From the NCBI GenBank assembly GCA_021781575.1, contig JAJXWP010000018.1, forward strand, positions 1-64,000: a stretch of 64,000 bases of DNA, in the 5' to 3' direction. The stretch is from Pseudomonadota bacterium (GTDB lineage: Bacteria; Pseudomonadota; Alphaproteobacteria; Rhodospirillales; Magnetospirillaceae). Numbering within the stretch: the first letter of the stretch is position 1; every line of letters starts with the position of its first letter. The position numbers and the translations under genes are program-made. Positions 46,816 to 54,876 of the stretch are shown piece by piece. The notes beneath the pieces are model-generated. The model searched no databases, was not told the DNA's origin, and saw only the letters and a program-made list of their open reading frames with translations.

Positions 46816-47631
46816 TTAATGCCCCCGGCTGCTCTTGCGGACGACTTCCGCAACACCTTCCGCCCCTGCATCGGCGATCTGCCGGCTGAGTATCGCCACC
46901 TGGCCGAGCAATGTCTCTCGTGGTACCGGGCTGCCCTGGGAGACCGTGCCCAGTTCCTTTCCCGCCGTATCACGGACGGTCCACTCCACTTCCACCAGAT
47001 CGCGGTCGTTTGCGCCCGGCGTTATGCGCAGCTTGCCTTCGATGTCGAAGGCCGGAGCGGGGCCATCGACGGCAAGGCCCTGGCGGGCGAGGGCGCGTGC
47101 CATCGCATGGGTCAGGCTGGCGCCGTCGAAACCTGGCGGGACGCTGACCGGGTGGAGACGAACCTGAGTGCGAACGGCGAGATCGCCCACGCCCGAATCG
47201 CGGCCGCGCAGCAACGCGGCTACAGCCGGAGCCGAGGCGGCGGCGAGAACGCCGCCATCGGCCCGGTCGTACCGCCCGGGCGGCAATGGCAGGCGTATTT
47301 CTCCAATCGTCTTTCCCTTGGCACTGGCGATCCGCCAGACGAGGGTGCGGGCCTGGTCGCTCCCCTCAATGTGGCCTTTCAGCTTGAGAAAGCGGGATTC
47401 GCCGGCCTCGGTGGTGGCGGCGATATCTTGGCCATCGAACGCGGTGACCATGGCCTCGGCCAGGCCGGGCAAGCCTTCGATCGGACTCACGTCGATCGGA
47501 ATGAGGGCACGGGGATCGACCAGCTTGGGGCCATCGCCCTCATGCTTGAAAGGCCTGGGCAGGGGGGTGCAGGCGGCGGCCGTCAGGAGCGCAATCCCGA
47601 TGGTCAGACGGGTCGGCGTTGACCTCAGGAT
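46816..47631 (-). CDS. Predicted lipoprotein with non-canonical start, unknown function
   Basis: About 271 residues. RLTIGIALLTAAAC is a good lipoprotein signal (lipobox AAAC). The mature part (LVDPRALIPIDVSPIEGLPGLAEAMVTAFDGQDIAAT, GHIEGSDQARTLVWRIAS, LRITPGANDRDLVEVEWTVRDTAGKELGTVSQG) looks beta-rich. No ATG, GTG or TTG lies in frame near the leader: the frame runs upstream into pgeF. GGAG is 7 nt before an ATC at 47631 and 10 nt before a CTG at 47628, just past the pgeF stop, so initiation at one of these, or coupling, is inferred. Coordinates of the 5' end are therefore uncertain. Family unknown. Confidence 0.65.
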   Translation of the reverse strand: MLRSTPTRLTIGIALLTAAACTPLPRPFKHEGDGPKLVDPRALIPIDVSPIEGLPGLAEAMVTAFDGQDIAATTEAGESRFLKLKGHIEGSDQARTLVWRIASAKGKTIGEIRLPLPPGRYDRADGGVLAAASAPAVAALLRGRDSGVGDLAVRTQVRLHPVSVPPGFDGASLTHAMARALARQGLAVDGPAPAFDIEGKLRITPGANDRDLVEVEWTVRDTAGKELGTVSQGSPVPRETLLGQVAILSRQIADAGAEGVAEVVRKSSRGH

Positions 47632-47632
47632 G

Positions 47633-48400
47633 TCAGCGCTCCAGGACGATGGCCGACAAGGTCCGCCCGTAATCCGCTTCGCCAGCCTGTTGAGAGCGGC
47701 GATAGCTGAAGAATCGGGATTCCTCGCGGTAGGTGTCGCAGGGTGTCCGAGCCACTTCGTTGATCGAATGCTTGGCCAAGCGCCGGGCAATATAGCCGGG
47801 AAGGTCGAAAAAGAACCGGCCTTCGCGCGCCGAGGGAACGAAGAAGAAGTGGTTCGCCGGATCCTCGGCGAGGAACGGCGCCGGGAACTCAGGGCCGACC
47901 TCGTAGGACCTTTGCGCGATACAGGGCCCGACGGCGGCGATGATACGCGCCGGCTTGGCGCCCAGCCTGGCCATGGCGGCCAGCGTGTTTTCCAGGACGC
48001 CGCCCAGGGCCCCGCGCCAGCCCGCATGGACGGCGCCGATCACGCTGGCGCGTGGATCGGCGAGCAGGATCGGGGCGCAGTCGGCGGTAACGATGCCCAG
48101 CGCCATGCCCGGCCGATTGGTCACCATCGCGTCGGCGACGGGCGGATCGGCGCTGCTCCAATCCTCTCCCACCACCGCAACGTCAGTCGTGTGCCGCTGC
48201 TGGACGGTGACCAACGCCTCAGGCGGCAGGTCGAGCTGTTCCATTGCCAAGGCGCGGTTGGCGCGGACGCGGGCGGGGTCGTCGCCCGAGCCTAGTCCGC
48301 AGTTGAGCGATCGGTAGATTCCCTCGGACGTCCCACCCTCACGGGTGAAAAAGCCGTGGCGAACGCGCTGCACACCGTTCAGGGCTGACACGGTGATCAT
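47633..48400 (-). CDS. pgeF: Peptidoglycan editing factor PgeF (laccase-domain protein)
   Basis: 255 residues, the YfiH/PF02578 family once called polyphenol oxidase and now tied to hydrolysing mis-incorporated Ser from peptidoglycan precursors. HGFFTREGGTSEGIYRSLNCG, VTVQQRHTTDVAVV, GIVTADCAPILLADP, IGAVHAGWRGALGGVLENTL and VGPCIAQRSYEVG carry the conserved His/Cys metal site. ATG 48400 is chosen; a TTG at 48421 overlapping the upstream stop would add seven residues. Neither has a clear ribosome binding site. Confidence 0.93.
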   Translation of the reverse strand: MITVSALNGVQRVRHGFFTREGGTSEGIYRSLNCGLGSGDDPARVRANRALAMEQLDLPPEALVTVQQRHTTDVAVVGEDWSSADPPVADAMVTNRPGMALGIVTADCAPILLADPRASVIGAVHAGWRGALGGVLENTLAAMARLGAKPARIIAAVGPCIAQRSYEVGPEFPAPFLAEDPANHFFFVPSAREGRFFFDLPGYIARRLAKHSINEVARTPCDTYREESRFFSYRRSQQAGEADYGRTLSAIVLER

Positions 48401-48417
48401 GCAGGCTACTGGTGCTG

Positions 48418-49470
48418 TCAATGAATGAATCCTGGCAGGTTCGGCAACCCGGGATGGGTAATGGCCATAACTTTAAACAGGTTGCCCATTCCTGAAGGTT
48501 CGATCAAGCGTCGGCATGCAGAAGCGACATCGGCCGCCGTCTCCGGGGCGGCTGCCATCAGCCGGTCGGCCCGCGGTTCGACCCCAAGCCGGCGCAGGAA
48601 TACGCCCTGCGGCACCACCGGACTGGCGGCCGCCGGCCTCGCGGCTTCCGCCAGTGCCTGGAAGTCCACATGGGCCGTCAGGTCGGCTTCGCCAGGGTCT
48701 TCAAGAACCGCGGCCGGCCGGTGACGGCGCACCGCCTGCAGGGTATCGCCGATGGCGGTGCGAGGATGGCCGTAGTCGATGACGAGAGCCGCTCCACCCT
48801 CGGAGGCGATCCGTTGTCCGACCCAGCGTGCGATGTCACGTGCCGGCTGGTTGATCTCGAAAATGTCACCTTCGCCGGCAAGCGGGGCGGCGATGTCCAC
48901 CGGCGGTCCGTCGATGAAGGCGAAATCGCCGTCGTTCAGGCCGACCCGGCGCTCGATCCACAGCCGGCCGCGGCGGACGAACTGGCGGATCGGCAAGGCG
49001 TCGAAGAACTCGTTGGCCACCAGTAACAGCGGGCCGGGCGGCAAGCCACGGACATCGTCCAGCCACACCAACTCGGTGCCCTTCAGGGTTTCGCGCTGAC
49101 GGCGGCGCAGCGTCGGGCTGGTTTCCACCAGATGAATACGCAAAGACCGGCGGAAGGCCGGAACCCGGGCCGCGGCCCGAAGGAAATCAGCCATCAGCGT
49201 GCCCCGTCCCGGTCCCAGTTCGGCGAGCACGACCGGCTCCGGTTCACCCATAATCTGCCACACCACGGCAGCCCACAGGCCGATCAGTTCGCCGAATATC
49301 TGGCTGATTTCGGGCGAAGTGATGAAATCCCCGGCCCGGCCCAGGGGGTCCTTGCGCATGTAGTAGCCATAGGCCGGATGGCCGAGGCATTGCTCCATGA
49401 ATTCAGCCACCGGGATCGGCCCGGACGAGGCGATTTTCCGCCTCAGCAATTCGCCGAGGGGCCGGGTCAT
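48418..49470 (-). CDS. MidA/NDUFAF7-type SAM-dependent methyltransferase
   Basis: 350 residues of the DUF185 family. PIPVAEFMEQCLGHPAYGYYMRKDPLGRAGDFITSPEISQIFGELIG is the signature N-terminus; VVLAELGPGRGTLMADFLRA is the SAM-binding loop; LLVANEFFDALPIRQF and VIDYGHPRT follow. The mitochondrial homologue methylates a complex I arginine; bacterial targets are uncertain. ATG 49470 overlaps the lgt stop by 4 bp, and the gene precedes pgeF. Confidence 0.9.
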   Translation of the reverse strand: MTRPLGELLRRKIASSGPIPVAEFMEQCLGHPAYGYYMRKDPLGRAGDFITSPEISQIFGELIGLWAAVVWQIMGEPEPVVLAELGPGRGTLMADFLRAAARVPAFRRSLRIHLVETSPTLRRRQRETLKGTELVWLDDVRGLPPGPLLLVANEFFDALPIRQFVRRGRLWIERRVGLNDGDFAFIDGPPVDIAAPLAGEGDIFEINQPARDIARWVGQRIASEGGAALVIDYGHPRTAIGDTLQAVRRHRPAAVLEDPGEADLTAHVDFQALAEAARPAAASPVVPQGVFLRRLGVEPRADRLMAAAPETAADVASACRRLIEPSGMGNLFKVMAITHPGLPNLPGFIH

Positions 49471-50261
49471 GAGGGCCGGCGAGCGCGGAGCATGAAGATG
49501 GCTCCGACGAGGACCAAGGGGATGGAGAGCAGCTGCCCCATGGTGGTCCCGCCCCACAAATACCCCAACTGGATATCGGGCTGGCGGAAGAACTCACCGG
49601 TTATCCGCGCGATGCCGTATCCGGCCAGGAATGCCCCGGAAAGGAACCCGCTGCGCAACCTCAGGCTTTCGTTGCGCCATAGGAGATGCATGACGGTGAA
49701 CAGGACGATACCCTCCAGTCCCGCCTCATAGAGCTGGCTGGGGTGGCGCGGTATGGGGCCGCCGTTGGGGAAGATCATGGCCCAGGGGAGATCGAGCGGT
49801 GCCGGCCGGCCGAACAGCTCGCCGTTGACGAAATTGGCGAGCCGGCCGAAAAACAGGCCGATCGGGACGACGGTGCACACCGTATCGCCGACCGCCAGCA
49901 GGCTCAGCTTGTGGCGCCGGGTGAACAGCACGATGGCAACGATGACTCCGAGCGCGCCGCCGTGAAACGACATGCCACCCCGCCACAAGGCCAGAATCTG
50001 TTCAGGATTGTGCAGATAGAATAGCGGTTTATAGAACAACACGTAACCCGTCCGGCCACCCAGCACGACACCCAGCGTGGCCCAGACCAGGAAGTCGTCG
50101 ACTTGCTCGCCGGTCATGGCGAACGGCGGTTTGGACACCAGCCAGCGCATATATTTCCAGCCGCCCACCAGGCCGGTGATGTAGGCCAGGGCGTACCAGC
50201 GGATCCCGAGCGGTCCGAGGTGAATGGCGATCGGATCGAAGTTGGGGAATGCCAAGGCCAT
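49467..50261 (-). CDS. lgt: Prolipoprotein diacylglyceryl transferase
   Basis: 264-residue inner-membrane enzyme that adds diacylglycerol to the lipobox Cys. LGPLGIRWYALAYITGLVGGWKYM, GGRTGYVLFY, GGMSFHGGALGVIVA (catalytic His) and FFGRLANFVNGELFGRPA with its Arg/Asn are the signature regions; ARITGEFFRQPD ends the periplasmic part. It starts in the hldD stop (TGATG) and overlaps the methyltransferase start. Supplies the lipoproteins of this window. Confidence 0.97.
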   Translation of the reverse strand: MALAFPNFDPIAIHLGPLGIRWYALAYITGLVGGWKYMRWLVSKPPFAMTGEQVDDFLVWATLGVVLGGRTGYVLFYKPLFYLHNPEQILALWRGGMSFHGGALGVIVAIVLFTRRHKLSLLAVGDTVCTVVPIGLFFGRLANFVNGELFGRPAPLDLPWAMIFPNGGPIPRHPSQLYEAGLEGIVLFTVMHLLWRNESLRLRSGFLSGAFLAGYGIARITGEFFRQPDIQLGYLWGGTTMGQLLSIPLVLVGAIFMLRARRPS

Positions 50262-51247
50262 CAGCAGTACCGGTCGTCAGCGGTGAGGTAGCGCGAAACA
50301 TAGAGATTGACGCCGTCCTCCAGCGAGGTGAACGGCTTGGTATATCCGGCGGTGCGTAGGCGGTCCATCTGCGCTTCGGTGAAATACTGGTATTTGTCGC
50401 GGATGTTGAGGGGGGTGTCGACGTATTTGACGTAGGGGTCTTTGCCGAGGGCACGGTACACGGCGGCGGCGAGGTCGTAGAAGGTGCGGGCGGTTCCAGT
50501 ACCCAGGTTGAACAGGCCGTTCACCTGGGGGTGGTCGAGCAGCCAAATCATCACCTCGACCACGTCGCCCACCCAAATGAAGTCGCGCTTTTGGCCGCCA
50601 TCGGGGTAGTCGGGGTGGTGCGAGCGGAACAGGTGGGCCGGGGCTCCGGCCGCCGCATGGGGGTATAGCTGGCTGATGACGCTCTGCTGCGATCCCTTGT
50701 GGTATTCATTCGGCCCGTAGACGTTGAAGAACTTCAGGCCTACCCACTGTGGCGGCAGAGGCTTGTTTTCGGCGATCTTGCGGGCCACCCGACGGTCGAA
50801 AAGGTGCTTGCTCCAGCCATAGGCGTTGAGCGGCGTCAGAAGCGACAACGCCGCCGTCCCGAAGCTGTCATCAAAACCTTGCGTCCCGTCGCCATACGTC
50901 GCCGCCGACGAGGCATAGATGATCCGCACATGGTTGCGGGTGCACCAGGCGAACAGTGCGAGCGACAGATTGAAGTTGTTGGCGACGATATGGTCGGCGT
51001 TGGTTTCGGTGGTCGCCGAGATGGCGCCCATGTGGAAAACGGCGCGGATGCGCTTCTTGTTGGCTTCGAGGAACTCGAAGGTTTGGTCGGGGTGGACGAT
51101 GTCCGACAACTCGCGCTTGCCGATGTTGCGCCACTTGTCGTTGTCGCGGAGCCGGTCGCACACGACCAGCGCGCCGTCGCCTCGCTGTTCGAGCGCCGCC
51201 AGGAGATTGGAGCCGATGAAGCCGGCACCGCCGGTCACAACATACAT
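50261..51247 (-). CDS. hldD: ADP-L-glycero-D-manno-heptose-6-epimerase
   Basis: 328 residues of the extended short-chain dehydrogenase family. Converts ADP-D,D-heptose to the L,D form for the LPS inner core. VVTGGAGFIGSN binds NADP; IIYASSAATYGDG and the YGWSK (Tyr-x3-Lys) motif are catalytic; FFNVYGPNEYHKGSQQSV and GQKRDFIWVGDVVEVMIW are typical of HldD. ATG 51247 (MYVVTGG) is chosen over a TTG six bases upstream. First gene of hldD-lgt-methyltransferase-pgeF. Indicates an LPS with a heptose core. Confidence 0.94.
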   Translation of the reverse strand: MYVVTGGAGFIGSNLLAALEQRGDGALVVCDRLRDNDKWRNIGKRELSDIVHPDQTFEFLEANKKRIRAVFHMGAISATTETNADHIVANNFNLSLALFAWCTRNHVRIIYASSAATYGDGTQGFDDSFGTAALSLLTPLNAYGWSKHLFDRRVARKIAENKPLPPQWVGLKFFNVYGPNEYHKGSQQSVISQLYPHAAAGAPAHLFRSHHPDYPDGGQKRDFIWVGDVVEVMIWLLDHPQVNGLFNLGTGTARTFYDLAAAVYRALGKDPYVKYVDTPLNIRDKYQYFTEAQMDRLRTAGYTKPFTSLEDGVNLYVSRYLTADDRYC

Positions 51248-51286
51248 GGACAAATCCTTCGATAGCTGCGGGTTGATGCGGCTCCG

Positions 51287-51361
51287 CCGTCATCCTGACG
51301 GCCGAAGGGAGGAAGGATCTCGATAGGCCGATGAGCTCCCTCGCGGTCGCTCGGGATGGCA
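51287..51361. repeat. Intergenic palindromic repeat, GTCATCCTGA class
   Basis: GTCATCCTGA near 51289 and TCGGGATGGCA ending at 51361 are imperfect inverted partners, with AAGGATCTCG and GAGCTCCCTCG inside. This is the layout of a common alphaproteobacterial intergenic repeat. It lies between divergent hldD and ubiK; a separate GCCGGTGC/GCACCGGC hairpin follows at 51444-51466. Confidence 0.6.
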
Positions 51362-51522
51362 GGAATCGAACTGAGCGACAAGCCTGTTCCAAGGCTCGTT
51401 ATAGGCTTGACCGAGGACCGCAACAAGCTCTGCTTGACCGCCGGCCGGTGCAGTCGACGCACCGGCGTTGCGTCGCGGGCTCGGCCTCCGCATAATGCAG
51501 GTCTCATTTTCAGGACAAAGAC

Positions 51523-51843
51523 ATGCAGACCGACAACCGCCTTTTCGACGATTTTGCCCGCATGGCGGGTGGTGCGCTGAACGCCTTGACCGGCATCAAA
51601 ACGGAAATCGAGGCGCTGATGCGCCAGCAGATGGAACATTTCCTTGGCAACATGAACCTGGTGACCCGGGAAGAATTCGACGTCATGCAATCCATGCTGG
51701 CCAACGCCCGGAACGAGCAGGAGACCCTGGCCGCCCGGCTGGCGGTGCTGGAGGCCGAGTTGGCCACCCTCAAAGAGGGAGCGGGTGCGGTGCCGTTGGC
51801 GAAGCGCGGCCGAAAGATAAAGGATGAAGGCGAAGAGGCATAG
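51523..51843 (+). CDS. ubiK: Ubiquinone biosynthesis accessory factor UbiK
   Basis: 106 residues of the BMFP/YqiC family. NRLFDDFARMAGGALNALTGIKTEIEALMRQQMEHFLGNMNLVTREEFDVM is the conserved part, and MLANARNEQETLAARLAVLEAELATL is the C-terminal trimeric coiled coil. UbiK binds UbiJ and lipids and helps the late ubiquinone steps under air. A basic tail (AKRGRKIKDEGEEA) ends it. CAGGACAAAGAC precedes ATG 51523. Divergent from hldD. Confidence 0.88.
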   Translation: MQTDNRLFDDFARMAGGALNALTGIKTEIEALMRQQMEHFLGNMNLVTREEFDVMQSMLANARNEQETLAARLAVLEAELATLKEGAGAVPLAKRGRKIKDEGEEA

Positions 51844-52073
51844 AATCCTTTGCAACATCGAGGTAATAGGTGTGTCTGCCGTGAGGTCTACGCGTCCTCT
51901 CCCACAGATCTATTGTCAATTATCCACAACAAAGCCGAATTAGAAGGTGTTTATTTCTTGCGCTCGCGGGAGGCACCCTATAGGCTACCCCTTGTGCTGC
52001 ATGTGGCGTGGCATACAAGATGTTTGGCTTTAGCCTCGCCAAACCCCACGACGTGCCAAGGGAGGTCGCGGGT

Positions 52074-52577
52074 ATGACATTTTCAGTGACAACGGAAGAA
52101 GAAGCGGCCGCCAATCCACTGGATCTCGTGGAGCAACTGGTGACGGCCAACGATTGGCCTTTCGACCGTCGAAGCGACGACGAGATGGCCGTCGAGGTCC
52201 CCGGGCGGTGGTGCGACTACAGTCTTTATTTTGCTTGGCGCGAGGACATCGGCGCACTGCATTTTACCTGCGCCTTGGACATCAAGGTGCAATCGGTGAA
52301 AAAGGCGCAACTTTACGAGCTTCTTGCCGCGGTGAACGAACGGCTGTGGCTTGGCCATTTCGGCCTGTGGACCGAAGAGGGCGTCCCGATGTTCCGCCAT
52401 GCCGTGCTGCTGCGCGGTCTGGGCGGTGCCAGCATGGAGCAGATCGAGGATCTGGTGGACATCGCCATCAGCGAATGCGAACGCTTCTATCCGGCCTTCC
52501 AATTCGTCATCTGGGGCGGCAAGTCGGCCAATGACGCGATCTCGGCGGCGATGCTCGATACGGTTGGGGAAGCGTGA
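52074..52577 (+). CDS. YbjN-domain protein
   Basis: 167 residues. NPLDLVEQLVTANDWPFDRRSDDEMAVEVPGRWCDYSLYFAW and LHFTCALDIKVQSVKKAQLYELLAAVNERLWLGHF match the YbjN (PF10722) sensory-transduction-like domain, whose fold resembles type III secretion chaperones. ATG 52074 is supported by AGGGAGG about 9 nt upstream; the frame also opens 22 codons earlier. It overlaps proC by 4 bp, a pairing I recall from other alphaproteobacteria. Function not established. Confidence 0.87.
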   Translation: MTFSVTTEEEAAANPLDLVEQLVTANDWPFDRRSDDEMAVEVPGRWCDYSLYFAWREDIGALHFTCALDIKVQSVKKAQLYELLAAVNERLWLGHFGLWTEEGVPMFRHAVLLRGLGGASMEQIEDLVDIAISECERFYPAFQFVIWGGKSANDAISAAMLDTVGEA

Positions 52578-53371
52578 GTCAAATCCTTCTCATCGGCTGC
52601 GGTAAAATGGGCGGAGCGCTGCTCGACGGCTGGCTGGACCGCGGCCTGCCTCCTCAGGACATCGTCATCGTCGAGCCGCATGAGGCGCTGCGCCGGGCGC
52701 GGCCGCAGCTGCGGGTGGTGGCCGATCGGGACGCAGTGCCCGAGGATTTCCGCCCTCAAGTGGTGGTTCTGGCGGTGAAGCCGCAGATGATGGATGCGGT
52801 TCTGCCGGCCTATGCGGGCCTCGGCGGTGCCGCGTTCCTGTCCATCGCCGCCGGCAAGCCGCTCGGCTATTTCGCCGGCGTCCTCGGAGATGGCGTCCCG
52901 GTGGTGCGGGCGATGCCCAACACCCCGGCGTCGGTGCGCCGCGGCGTGACGGTGGCAACGGCCAATCGGCTGGTGGATGCGCCCCAGAGGGCGGTTTGCG
53001 ATGAGCTCTTATCCGCCGTCGGCGAGGTAGCCTGGGTCGAAGACGAATCGCTGATGGATGCCGTCACAGCGCTATCCGGCAGCGGTCCGGCCTATGTATT
53101 TCTGCTGGCCGAGGCGATGGCGGCCGCCGGCGTTGCCGCCGGCCTGCCCGACGTTCTGGCTGAACGCCTGGCCCGCGCCACGGTGTCTGGCGCGGGCGAA
53201 CTGCTGCGCCAATCCAGTGATGGCGCGGCGACGCTGCGCCAGAACGTCACCAGTCCCGGAGGAACCACTTTCGCCGCCTTGCAGGTGCTGATGGCAGATG
53301 ACGGATTGTTCCCGTTGATGCGCCGCGCCATCGCGGCCGCAGCGCGGCGGTCCCGCGAATTGGCCGGGTAA
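52574..53371 (+). CDS. proC: Pyrroline-5-carboxylate reductase
   Basis: 265 residues. Last step of proline synthesis. ILLIGCGKMGGALLDGWL is the NADP-binding loop; VVLAVKPQMMDAVL, VVRAMPNTPASVRRGVTV, ALSGSGPAYVFLLAEAMAAAGVAAGLP and LRQNVTSPGGTTFAAL are the family motifs. GTG 52574 overlaps the ybjN stop (GTGA). Length is normal. Confidence 0.96.
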   Translation: MSQILLIGCGKMGGALLDGWLDRGLPPQDIVIVEPHEALRRARPQLRVVADRDAVPEDFRPQVVVLAVKPQMMDAVLPAYAGLGGAAFLSIAAGKPLGYFAGVLGDGVPVVRAMPNTPASVRRGVTVATANRLVDAPQRAVCDELLSAVGEVAWVEDESLMDAVTALSGSGPAYVFLLAEAMAAAGVAAGLPDVLAERLARATVSGAGELLRQSSDGAATLRQNVTSPGGTTFAALQVLMADDGLFPLMRRAIAAAARRSRELAG

Positions 53372-53513
53372 ACGCCCCGGCGGGAATTGCCCATAATGCG
53401 TCGGCCCTCCGGAATTTCGTCCAATCTGTGACGGAATTCCGAATGCCTGGGCGGGTCATTGCGTTCGTTGGCGTTCGCACTAGATATGTGGAACAACTGC
53501 CGGTGGGTTGACC

Positions 53514-54146
53514 ATGGCTAAGAAACCACATGGGGCTTCACAACAGTCGGCCGCCGCCATTGACGCTATGCTGGCGTTGGCGGCTGAGCGCGGCTGGTAT
53601 GCGGTGTCGCTGGCCGACATCGCCCAGCGGGCCAAAATTGGCTTGGCCGAGTTGCATGAGCAGTTCGAGGGCAAGGACGCCCTGCTTCGCGAATTCGTCG
53701 AAAGCGTTGACTTGGCGGTGCTGAAAGGCGAGTTGCCGGAAGCCGAAGCCAGCGTGCGCGACCGCCTGTTCGACGTGATAATGCGGCGCTTCGATGCCAT
53801 GAAGCCGCACCGCGAGGGGATCCGAGCCATTCTGCGCGATCTACGGGGCGATCCCTGTGCGCTGCTGTTCGGCGTGCCGCGGCTTTTGGCCACGGCGTCG
53901 CTGATGCTGGAGGCGGCGGGCGTCAGCGCGTCCGGGCCGGGCGGCCGCCTCAAGGCGAAGGCGGTGGCGGCGATTTATCTATCGACGATGCGCACATGGC
54001 TGGCCGACGACTCCGCGGATATGGCCCGCACCATGTCGGCACTTGATCGTGCGCTGCGCCGCGTCGAAGGCGTCGCCATGCTGTTCTGCCGCGGTCGCCG
54101 CGGTTCGGCTGACCCGGCCGAGGGAAGCGAGCCGGCCAAAGTATAA
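53514..54146 (+). CDS. TetR-family transcriptional regulator
   Basis: 210 residues. The N-terminal helix-turn-helix is AAIDAMLALAAERGWYAVSLADIAQRAKIGLAELHEQFEGKDALLREFV. The C-terminal ligand domain is helical (DRLFDVIMRRFDAMKPHREGIRAILRDL, AIYLSTMRTWLADDSADMARTM). ATG 53514 is chosen; an in-frame TTG two codons earlier exists. The phasin gene starts 99 bp later on the same strand with its own candidate promoter, so it may control polyhydroxyalkanoate granule genes (inference from position). Confidence 0.87.
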   Translation: MAKKPHGASQQSAAAIDAMLALAAERGWYAVSLADIAQRAKIGLAELHEQFEGKDALLREFVESVDLAVLKGELPEAEASVRDRLFDVIMRRFDAMKPHREGIRAILRDLRGDPCALLFGVPRLLATASLMLEAAGVSASGPGGRLKAKAVAAIYLSTMRTWLADDSADMARTMSALDRALRRVEGVAMLFCRGRRGSADPAEGSEPAKV

Positions 54147-54172
54147 CCTTTGCTGCGGCGCAACAAAAACTG

Positions 54173-54201
54173 TTGACCTACCCGGGACACCCTCCTACCC
54201 T
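54173..54201 (+). promoter_or_regulatory. Candidate promoter for the phasin gene
   Basis: TTGACC (54173-54178) and TACCCT (54196-54201) are 17 bp apart, 44 bp before ATG 54246. A partial dyad TTGCTGCGGCGCAA lies just upstream (54150-54163) and could be an operator. Prediction only. Confidence 0.4.
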
Positions 54202-54245
54202 TTCGTCGCCGCATCCCTGTTCGACTTACGGTGGAGGAGCCCGCT

Positions 54246-54680
54246 ATGGCGAAGCAACCTGAATCCCTGCTTGATCTGGATATAACGAAGTACGTCGGCG
54301 ACATGAAAGTTCCCGGGGTGGATGTCGAAGGCATCGTCGCGTCGCAGCGCAAGAACATTGAAGCGCTTACCCAGGCCAACAAGCTGGCTTTTGAGGGGGT
54401 TCAGGCAGTCTTCAAGCGCCAGGTGGAAATCGTCCGCCAGGCTCTCGAGGAAAGCGCCAACGTCGCCCGCGAAATGGTCGAGGCCGCCACTCCGCAGGAC
54501 AAGGCCATCCGGCAGACCGAACTGGTCAAGGAAGCGTTCGAGCGGGCCTTGGCCAACTCACGCGAGCTTTCCGAGATCATCGCCAAGTCCAACAGCGAAG
54601 CATTCGAGTTGCTGAACAGGCGATTCACCCAGGTGCTGGACGAAATCAAAGAGGGCATTAACCGGACGAAGCCCCACTGA
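54246..54680 (+). CDS. Phasin family protein
   Basis: 144 residues of the PF09361 phasin_2 family. VDVEGIVASQRKNIEALTQANKLAFEGVQAVFKRQVEIVRQALEE is the conserved helical core, and ANSRELSEIIAKSNSEAFELLNRRFTQVLDEIKEGI the second helix. No signal peptide. Phasins coat polyhydroxybutyrate granules and control their size. ATG 54246 follows GGTGGAGGAGCCCGCT. Terminator 44 bp after the stop, so it is monocistronic. Confidence 0.92.
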   Translation: MAKQPESLLDLDITKYVGDMKVPGVDVEGIVASQRKNIEALTQANKLAFEGVQAVFKRQVEIVRQALEESANVAREMVEAATPQDKAIRQTELVKEAFERALANSRELSEIIAKSNSEAFELLNRRFTQVLDEIKEGINRTKPH

Positions 54681-54724
54681 TCTTTGTCAACAGGCCCAAG
54701 GGGCATGTGTGCAGGCTTTCGGCG

Positions 54725-54757
54725 GCCCCGACCTTCAAACGACGGTCGGGGCTGTTT
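54725..54757 (+). terminator. Intrinsic terminator after phasin
   Basis: GCCCCGACC (54725-54733) and GGTCGGGGC (54744-54752) form a perfect 9-bp stem with a 10-nt loop, followed by TGTTT. Confidence 0.75.
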
Positions 54758-54876
54758 CCGTCCCGGTGGCCACCACAGCTTCAGCGTTTCTTTTTCCCAA
54801 GCAGCGACTGAACGGTGCTGGGAGCCCGATGGACGGTGGTGTCCACCATCCGCGGGGCTCTCGCCGCCGGGGAAGT

